In this document: one piece after another, positions 56,358 through 64,000 of the stretch
Layout of the letters: every line of letters begins with the position of its first letter
Position numbering within the stretch: the stretch's first letter is position 1
Source of the DNA: Xanthoparmelia taractica
Lineage: Eukaryota; Ascomycota; Lecanoromycetes; Lecanorales; Parmeliaceae
Reading direction: 5' to 3'
NCBI GenBank assembly: GCA_033085395.1
Contig: JANQBS010000030.1
Location: 124,001-188,000, forward strand
DNA length: 64,000 nucleotides
Position numbers and translations under genes: made by a program
Notes under the pieces: generated by a model
Told to the model about the DNA's origin: nothing
Seen by the model: only the letters and a program-made list of their open reading frames with translations
Databases searched by the model: none

Positions 56358-57537
56358 TTACCGCAGCAACTCCTGCAGACTTCCAAGGTCTTGCAAACTT
56401 TCACTATTCTCCCATGCATCCCACTGACTTCCATCATCCTCGTAACAGAATACTTCACTACCCTCAAACATGCATCGCTTTCTCACGCAGTCAGCTACAT
56501 AAAGACAGATATTGCCCTCAACATTATGACGGAAGGAGATTCGCATCATGGACAGGCTAGGTAGGTTTTTCGTGGACTTAGCCCCTGCTGCAATGATCCT
56601 TTTATAGAGCGGAACTGCCCTCACATCGCAGGGTTTGGCATCAAACATATCGACGCCGTTGTAATTTTCGTCGATGACGTCAGGGAAATCCGGAAGATAG
56701 AGTTTAATGACCAGGGTCTTTAACCTGGGCTCGGTACTAAGAGTTCGTCGAAGAGGTTTGAAAGATTTGAGGGCAGATGCACCGCAGCCGCAATCTGACA
56801 TCCTGCAAATCGCGCAACCGGTCACCGAGAAGAGGACATAGATGGACAGGGTCCGAACCGCGATCTTGCGTGATGGCTCTGGAGCCGCACATATCTATTG
56901 TGAGTTTGTTGAGGAAGGGTGGGAGGCTGGAGAGAAGACTGCAGACGGTAGAATCGTGTAAATAATCCCACCGCGGGCCTTGCTCGCCATCATGTTCACT
57001 TGCAGCCTCGAAGCTGAACTCATCCAGATTCTTGATATTAGGTAGCATAGCAGCCAGCTCAACCAGCTTCTTATTGATGCGACCTGCCCAACGATGCAGT
57101 ATTCGTGTTTCTCCATGCCATCTCCAGGCATTTTGCCAGCCCACAAGTGTTCTCACTGGGCCAACGGTAATCCAGTCACAATGCCAATCCTCCCATTTCT
57201 TCATCCCATCGTTCCCGCGCTCGATTTCCATATCGTCATGCCAAGGAGCCAGACTAGGACATTTGCATGGGTGTCCAACAAGGCGGACAGACAGACGCTT
57301 TGTTCTTGCTTGGATCAGAATGCTCAGTGCAGCGCCCGCTGGAGGCAAAGTGTCAAGGTCATGGTAAGAGGCAAGGTAAAGATCGGAGAGCGGAAGCCGA
57401 GAGAGGTAGACCGGAAGAACAGCCCGGTAGCAGCGTTTCGCGATGAGTAGGTAGGCGACAGACTTTCGAAGCTCAGAAACCCCGATGTGCTGTGCAATGA
57501 GGGCAAGCAGCTCCGGAGGGAGGTCCAGAAGAGACAT
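56358..57537 (-). pseudogene. F-box-like gene with a frameshift
   Basis: ATG 57537 opens MSLLDLPPELLALIAQHIGV, a typical F-box N-terminus that would recruit substrates to an SCF ubiquitin ligase. The frame continues through HCDWITVGPVRTLVGWQNAW and a leucine-rich region to RLRCICPQIFQ, then stops at TAG 56737. The logical continuation, STEPRLKTLVIKLYLPDFPD through YVADCVRKRCMFEGSEVFC to SLQDLGSLQELL, is in another frame that ends at 56358. The overlap region has no possible intron (only 13 nt between a GT and an AG), so a 1-nt deletion just before the TAG, or a sequencing error, is the simplest explanation. If the base were present the protein would be about 390 aa, normal for these fungal F-box proteins. 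Confidence 0.72.
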
Positions 57538-57724
57538 TGGGTCTCTCTATGTTGTATCAAGACATGGCTTCGGTGGGGCGCTATCGAGTCACCGTTCGGC
57601 TTTTCTTCGGCCTGAACCTCGCTTTCAAAATTGTACTTTAGTCCGTCGACTACGGAGGTCTGCACCAAAAGTCCTAGACACGCCAAGGCTCCCACGCCAA
57701 GATCGGATAAAGCCCCGCCTAAAG

Positions 57725-57735
57725 TGTTGAATAAC
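57725..57735 (-). repeat. Copia-2 LTR, outer fragment
   Basis: TGTTGAATAAC, identical to the start of the repeated unit at 63041. The last five bases (ATAAC) are one copy of the Copia-1 target duplication. Confidence 0.8.
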
Positions 57736-58019
57736 TGTTGGTATTAGGTAATCATTTCGCTCGGTTTCTAGCCAATTCCAGCGGGGAAGGATCCCCTGGT
57801 TCAGCCAGCGTTCTATGGGTGGAGACAGCGAATAATAGCGAATCTGATGGAATCTTCTCGGCGAGTATATAGACTAATTAATGACCGCCTTTATGTGCTT
57901 TCTTTTTTATATTCTTAAGACCTAATTAATTAAATCAATCAGCTAGCCTTAGCCAATCTTAAATAGTATTTCTACTTAGTTATAGCTTTCCCGCTACCTA
58001 CAAATCAGTTATTGCAATA
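57736..58019 (+). repeat. Copia-1 5' LTR
   Basis: Begins TGTTGGTATTAGG and ends TTGCAATA. Aligns end to end with the 3' LTR at 62634-62918; the differences I saw are mainly C/T and G/A transitions. Confidence 0.92.
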
Positions 58020-58031
58020 GATTATAAGCCC
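58020..58031 (+). other. Copia-1 primer-binding site (initiator tRNA-Met half type)
   Basis: GATTATAAGCCC abuts the 5' LTR. It differs from GGTTATGAGCCC, the complement of the initiator tRNA-Met anticodon region used by Copia-type half-tRNA priming, by two G-to-A changes. Confidence 0.6.
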
Positions 58032-58099
58032 GATTAGTCTAAATTAACTTAGCATTAGTTATCTATATTACTATTATAATAGAATAAGGCAATAAGATA

Positions 58100-61000
58100 T
58101 TCGTTAGAGAGGGGATAGCGATATTAATCTCGAACGAATAGAAAGACCTTCAGAATAAGAAGAAGAATTTAAACGATATTTACGATTCTCTACTTGAGGT
58201 GAATCTAACGAATCTCGATAAGACTCTTTTAAAGTCTAATTACGCTCGTTTAAGAATATTAAAGAATTATAATTATTACACGTGAGTTTAGACTTATAAG
58301 AGATTTCTATAAGGACGAGAAATATAAAGAATAATGTTAGAAAGCCTTCCCCGCCTAATAATAAGAAAGAAGGTTAGAAATTAAATAATTTTGAATTAAT
58401 ATATTGTTACTCTATTGATAAATAATATTAAGAACTCTTAATAGACGTATATAGCTTATTTAAAGCGTGTGAAGAATATTTGAAACGAATTGTAACGTAT
58501 TTATAGTGTGAGTGGAAAGAAACGACTTATAACGATACTATAGCGTTTCTATAGCTATATTAAGGGAAGTAATAAATTTATTAATTAGATGGTTTTAATT
58601 CTAAAATAACTTAGCGACGAGATCTATAATCTCATCTCGAAAGTTAGGTCTTTAGAAATTAGTTGTGTTACGATAATTATAAACGCGTATTAGAGGGAGG
58701 AGTATATAATAGTCAAATTTATACTCGATTAAGTAGATATATTAATATTAATCTTGGTAATCGAATAGTTTAGAAGCGTGAAATAGGATATTCGTAAGCC
58801 TAAAGAAGGCGCGAATATAGTAAGAGGAGATCGTGATAAGTAAGGTTAGCGAGAACGGTCTTAAGGCATTAATAAGTTAGCTATTAAGTGCTATAACTAC
58901 GATAAGAGAGATTATTATAAATCTAAGTGTATTAATCTTAATAAGAATGATATAAATAAGAATTTAAGATCTAAAAATAATTGAAAGATCTCGAATAAGA
59001 TATAAGATTAGCTCGCGGGGCGTAAGAATAAAGTAATAGTTGCTGCTAAGAATTAAGATAAAAACTTATCTAAATTATCGAAGGAATGGGTCTAGATAAT
59101 TCTATATAAGTATAAGAAGATTATAAGATAGCTTATCGACTTAGGAGCAACCCGATATATAACGCCCTAGCGCGAATTGTTTACTAGGTTTATATTCTGC
59201 GATAAATTAGTTAAATTCGACGATTAGAGCGAGTTATTAATTATTAAATAAGGAGATATCTAGGTAAGAATTGGACGTTATATTTAGACTATAAGGGATA
59301 TACTCTATATATTTAAAATAAGTGTTAACTTATTATCTATTATCGTCTTAGATCGGTGAGGATATATAGTAATTTTTAAAGAATAGAGTGTTAAAATTAT
59401 TAATAAATAGATTAATAGAATCGTCGCACGAGATTACGTATTAAATAGTTTATACGAACTCACGAATTGCGTATTAGATCGAGCGTTTATGATTTAGAAA
59501 TTAGCGATTTAGGAGAATTAGAAATTAGCGAATTAGGAATTAGCGATATAGAAGTAAGTAAGTGAGAAATTAGTATCAACTAAGATCTTAACTATAGATA
59601 AGTCGCCTAGAAAGATATTCGAACTCGTATATAAACGACTTGACTATGCGGGCGCATATCGACTAAAAGACCTATATTAATATGCGAGCGGTGTGGAGAC
59701 TTTTAACGTATTAACGGATTTCGAATGTGAGATATGTGACGCCTTAAAGATGATTAGAACGATTAATCGCGAGCCTAAGACCAAGATAACGATACTCGAA
59801 GCGAGGCTTTATACGGACTTTTGGAAATTATTTTCAGTTAAAAGTATTATAGAGAGATGCACTCTATTTATATTATTAATTAACGAGGCGACTAAACGAG
59901 TATCCCTTCGCTCACTCGTTACGAAGACGAGTATTTATAAATTTCTTTTAAATAACGTTAGACTGCTATTAATAGAAGGCTATATATTGATAATAACTAT
60001 TAGAACGGACAACGCGAAGGAGTATCAAGCTACTCGAAAAGAACTACTAGATATGAGTGTAACGATGGAGCCTACGAGCACGTATATCGCATATTAGAAC
60101 GGGATTTCCGAACGATTTAATAGGATCGTGATTACGCTCGTCAGATCGATGCTAATCTAGTTTAAATTATTATTAACCTTCTAGGCGAAGACCGTGATAT
60201 ATATATATTATATATATAATTAATTATCGTAGAGGAATAGAGGGAGTAAGTTATTAAATAAGCTATGATTTAAGAAGAAATTAGATCTTAGCAAAGAGAG
60301 AGTATTTAAGTGTGTGTATAGAGTATTCCTTACTAAGAAGCAACGAGACATTAAGCTAAACACCGTGAACTATCTAGGGATTTATACTGGGTATTATTCG
60401 AGCACTTAATATCGTGTGTATAGGCCGAATAAGAATCGATTCGAGTGATCTATAAATATGAAGTTTTATGAGAATCGCAAAGGTCTGAAACTACTACCTA
60501 AAGGTCTACTTTCGAAATTCGATTAATTACGAGCGAATATCTTAGTTATAAACCTCAATTATATCGAGATATCTAATAAGATTTTAGATATCTTAAATAA
60601 TGCTATATCTAGCGATAACGATGATTAGAATAATAATATATAGCCTAAAGACCACGTTACGTCGCTATTAACAAATAAATAAAATACGTCTTTAAGCGAA
60701 CTCGAATTAGAGGAAGATTTCTCGTAGAAGAACTTAAATATCGAAGACGATTCGTAATAGAACCAGCAAAATAAGAATAGCTCTTTAATTAAACCTCCCT
60801 TAATATTGAGAGTTCTCGTTACTAAAATACTTAATAAAGAAGAAATTTCAGCGACTTATAAATTATTAATCTTAGGTGCTTTAACTGTTATATTAGCATC
60901 TAACCCTAGGATTAGAGTCTTTAGCAAACGATCTATTAAATTAATAGTAGTATTTAATAAGCTAGCTCGCATTAGAAAGAAGATTATAAGCTAGAAATTC

Positions 61001-62625
61001 TTTGAAGAATTCGGCAAATTAAGAGCATATCTCGCCTATGGGTTATTAAAGATCGAGTCGCTTATATACGAAGAAGTTATTAATGAACCTAACTTACGAG
61101 AATAAATTATAGTTATAACTATTAAACTCACGGCTTATATAATTAATAGCATATGAAAAATCGTTTAGGTCTTAGCGAGACGTAAACTAATTATATGTAA
61201 GTGAGTCTATAAGATCAAATATAATTTCGATAAAATTATCGATAAGTATAAAGTTAGATTAATCGCTTAAGACTTTACTTAGATAACTAATATCGATTTT
61301 AATAAGACGTTTGCTCCTATTATAAGATTTAAATCTCTACAATTGCTATTTACGCTCGCAGTACTTCTAGGACTACGATATCACTAATCGAATATAAATA
61401 ACGTATATCTTAATAGTATTCTATGAGAGGTGATCTATATAATCTTTTTATAGGGTTTTTCTATCTCGCTAAGTGTTAAAGAAAATAAACTATAGCTATT
61501 AAAGAGTTTATATGACCTTAAGTAGTTAGCGTGTACTTGAAATTAGAAATTTAGTGAGATACTTAGAAAGATAGGTTTTAAGGTTATTTCTTTAGATAAA
61601 TATATCTTTATTCGAATCACTAAAGGCGAGTTAACTATTATCAACCTCTATATTAATAATATTCTTATACTTATTAAAATTAAAGCACTTATAATTCGAA
61701 TTAAGAATTAGATTAAGTAAGTCTTTAAGATGAAGAACTCTAGGTTAATAAAAAGAATACTAGATATTTAAACTTATCGAATTAAGAATACGCTGGTGAT
61801 TAAGTAGTCGCAGTACGTTAGAAAGATACTTTAGTAGTACGATATGAAGTAATGCACTTCAATTAGTACTTCAATCGATAAATATAAGTCTATTTAACCC
61901 GCTCGACCTAAAGAAGAATAAGTCGATTAGTAGAAATATCAAAAACGAATTAGAAGTCTTATATATCTTATAACTAAAATACGTTCTAACTTAGCCTTCG
62001 TTATTAGAAAGCTAAGTTAATACTATTATAATTTAACTATACGCTATATAAATGCACTTAATCGCGTACTTAGATACGTGATCGAAATAGTTAAATATAA
62101 ACTATGCTTTCGCCGGGACGATGATTTAGTGATCTACTCTAATTTAGTCTATAGCGACGATAAATTAAATCGCAAATCTATCTATAATTACGTCTTATTA
62201 TAAGGTTAAGTTATATACATTTGAATTAGCAAGAAGCAACGCGATGTAATTACATCTACTATTAAAGCTAAGTATATAGCACTTACTAAGGTCGCAAAGA
62301 TTATTATATAAACGACTCGTTAACTAAAAGAACTATTTTATTAAAACCCTAAGAACGCTCTTATATAGCTACTTAATAACAATAAGATTAGCCTAGTCCT
62401 TATTAAGAATTCTAAATATTATTAAAGAATCAAGTATATTAATATTTAGTATCACTATATACGCTAGATCTACGAGAATAGATTAATTGAACTTGATTTC
62501 GTGTTCATCGCCGATTAAGTAGCTAATATATTAACTAAATCGCTTACTACGCAGACGTATCAGCGAGGTAGACAGTTACTCGATCTATATAGCCTTAAGT
62601 TCGTTCTGAATAAGTGAAATAATAA
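58100..62625 (+). pseudogene. Copia-1 Gag-Pol remnant
   Basis: Landmarks in order. A degraded CCHC zinc knuckle (58889-58931, first and last Cys kept, middle Cys and His changed to Tyr) marks Gag. LIDLGATRYIT near 59133 is the aspartic protease site (ancestral DSGA). A 134-codon uninterrupted piece (59693-60097) covers the integrase core with YTDFW, RTDNAKEYQAT and, after a stop, NGISERFNR. FAPIIRFKSLQLLF near 61310 and YINNILIL (from YVDDILIL) near 61650 mark reverse transcriptase. ANILTKSLTTQTYQRGRQLL near 62525 is the RNase H end. The D-to-N, H-to-Y and C-to-Y changes are RIP-type. Confidence 0.88.
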
Positions 62626-62633
62626 AGAGGGAG
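62625..62633 (+). other. Copia-1 polypurine tract
   Basis: AAAGAGGGAG directly precedes TGTT of the 3' LTR, the standard site for plus-strand priming. Confidence 0.75.
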
Positions 62634-62918
62634 TGTTAATATTAAATAATTATTTCGCTCGATTTCTAGTCAATTCCAGCGGGGAAGAATCCCTTGATTT
62701 AGTTAGCGTTCTATGGGTGAAGATAGCGAATAATAGCGAATCTGATGAAATCTTCTCGGCGAGTATATAGACTAATTCATGACCGCCTTTATATGCTTTC
62801 TTCCTTATGTTCTTAAGACCTAATCAATCAGATCAATTAGCTAGTCTTAGCCAATCATTGAACAGTATTTCTACTTAGTCATAGCTTTCCCGCTGCCTGC
62901 AAATCAGTCATTGCAACA
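62634..62918 (+). repeat. Copia-1 3' LTR
   Basis: Begins TGTTAATATTAAATAA and ends TTGCAACA, followed by target duplication ATAAC. Compared with the 5' LTR it is more mutated in the left half and less mutated in the right half. Confidence 0.92.
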
Positions 62919-63173
62919 ATAACTAGGCCTAGAACGACTTGATTGAGTACTCTGGGGAGTCAACCTAGCTAAGAACTACTGGAGAGGAAATATCTAGTGC
63001 CAAGCCCACTAGTGTGATAGGGCTGAATGCCCCTATTTTCTGTTGAATAACTAGGCCTAGAACGACTTGATTGAGTACTCTTAGGGGATCAATCTAGCTA
63101 AGAACTACTGGAGAGGAAATATCTAGTGCCAAGCCCACTAGTGTGATAGGGCTAAATGTCTCTATTTTCAACA
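62919..63173 (-). repeat. Copia-2 LTR, main part, with internal tandem duplication
   Basis: Two copies of a unit of about 128 bp (ATAACTAGGCCTAGAACGAC ... CTATTTTC) lie in tandem. The second starts at 63041 with TGTTGAATAAC and ends TTTTCAACA at 63173. The copies differ mostly by C/T and G/A transitions. Confidence 0.8.
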
Positions 63174-64000
63174 CTTCCTCTCAATTAGATTCTATTTACT
63201 ATTATTATAGTTATCACACTTAATAAGATTATATATCGACTATATCGAAGATTTAATTAGATACTAGATAACTACTAACGTTATTTTAGAAGTTCTAATA
63301 ACTTTTAGCAATAGATTATTAACTCTTAAGCTAACACGATATAAAGATATTTTAATTAACGAACTTAATTAGAATAATTATATAGAACTTCTATCGATAA
63401 GTCTAATTATATTTTTAAACGAGTTGAACTACCAAGACTTCTAAAGGCGAGTATACTACAGATTCTATTCCCTCTATTACTAAGTCTCTTTCTCTAGCGA
63501 GTTATTCGCATATCTATAAATTTAAGAAATTTATTAAATTTCTATTTAACTAGCGATCTAATAAGTTTATTAGCAATTATTTTATCGATTAAGACGTAAT
63601 TTATACTAATCTTCTTATACTTCTAAAGCTTCCTAACGTAATAATAGATCACATTAATATATTTTAATCGTTTACTAACTTAACGATTCTTAATTAATGC
63701 AATAACCTCGTTATTATCTTCTTTTAATTTTATTATTATCTCTAAGTTAATTAAAATCTAAATACTCGCCTATTAACGTATTAAATTAATAATTTCACGA
63801 TATTTAAGTTTCGTAAATAAGCTAATTAATTAAACGATTTATTTGAAGTACTCTAATAGGGTTATATACTCGATTTTCATAATCGAAGTTAATATAGATC
63901 GCTATTTTTTATTTATCTATAAAATTAAATCCCCTCTTAATATAAAAACTTAACTTATTATAAATCTTCGACTTTTATCTGCGATATAATCTATATTAAA
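63174..64000 (-). pseudogene. Copia-2 Pol remnant (RNase H end)
   Basis: The minus strand near 63740-63620 reads DNNEVIALIKNR then VSKRLKYINVIYYYVRKL. This matches the Copia RNase H segment that normally has DNxGAIALxxNP and KHIDVRYHFVRE. The frame is interrupted by stops and the substitutions (H to Y, D to N) are RIP-type. The rest of the element lies beyond the window. Confidence 0.7.

Larger units (their letters stand above)
57736..62918 (+). mobile_element. Copia-1: complete but RIP-killed Copia retrotransposon
   Basis: The 5183-bp element has 284/285-bp LTRs and a perfect 5-bp target duplication ATAAC (57731-57735 and 62919-62923), plus a primer site and polypurine tract. It keeps the Copia gene order Gag, protease, integrase, reverse transcriptase, RNase H on the plus strand. 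Stops are frequent throughout and the base changes are RIP-type, so no product can be made. It lies within the LTR of Copia-2. Confidence 0.93.
57725..64000 (-). mobile_element. Copia-2: older minus-strand Copia, interrupted, runs off window
   Basis: On the minus strand an LTR begins TGTTGAAAATAG at 63173 and ends ATTCAACA at 57725, split by the insertion of Copia-1. Directly upstream of the LTR is a polypurine tract (GAGAGGAAG, complement of 63174-63182). The coding remnant beyond it is AT-rich and RIP-mutated. The other LTR and target duplication lie outside the window. Confidence 0.8.

Noticed and set aside
1..64000. CRISPR arrays, bacterial-type operons or a Starship captain (tyrosine recombinase) gene
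   Set aside because: No regularly spaced repeats, introns are eukaryotic, and no recombinase-like coding region was seen on either strand.

Overview
The window is nuclear DNA from a filamentous ascomycete (Pezizomycotina). A Dothideomycete is my guess, not proven. Genes carry short introns of about 46-138 nt with GTAAGT-like donors and CTGAC/CTAAC branch sites. Families typical of these fungi appear: fungal rhodopsin-domain proteins, secreted type-B carboxylesterases, a barwin/expansin-like protein and an F-box protein. GC-balanced gene blocks alternate with very AT-rich blocks in which transposon genes are full of stop codons and C-to-T/G-to-A changes, the signature of repeat-induced point mutation (RIP).

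Layout. 1-16.2 kb is a gene block: a partial Lys-rich repeat protein, protein phosphatase inhibitor 2, a four-helix membrane protein, carboxylesterase 1, a seven-helix rhodopsin-like protein and carboxylesterase 2. 16.3-20.1 kb is a RIP-mutated Tc1/mariner-type transposon with 104-bp terminal inverted repeats (TIRs), ending 88 bp upstream of the esterase 2 start codon. 20.1-24.0 kb holds degenerate ORFs and a 662-bp foldback MITE. 24.0-27.2 kb is valyl-tRNA synthetase. 29-30 kb is a broken UbiA prenyltransferase gene. 30.4-33.7 kb is a RIP-mutated Fot1/pogo transposon, followed by an LTR-like element at 34.0-35.1 kb.

35.5-57.5 kb is a second gene block: a methyltransferase, a 1562-aa protein of unknown function, S-adenosylmethionine decarboxylase, a second rhodopsin-like receptor, a disordered conserved-looking protein, a secreted double-psi-barrel protein and a frameshifted F-box gene. 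From 57.7 kb to the end there is a nested pair of Copia retrotransposons: a complete plus-strand element (LTRs, primer site, polypurine tract, 5-bp target duplication) sits inside the LTR of an older minus-strand Copia that runs off the window.

Housekeeping functions are translation (ValRS), polyamine synthesis (AdoMet decarboxylase) and PP1 regulation (inhibitor 2). The esterase/rhodopsin/esterase group looks accessory, lies on one strand and is bounded by a transposon. Three genes appear to need GC-AG introns to restore conserved motifs. No CRISPR array, rRNA gene or convincing functional tRNA gene was seen. Exon coordinates are my own splice predictions from motif continuity and consensus sites, with no transcript evidence.
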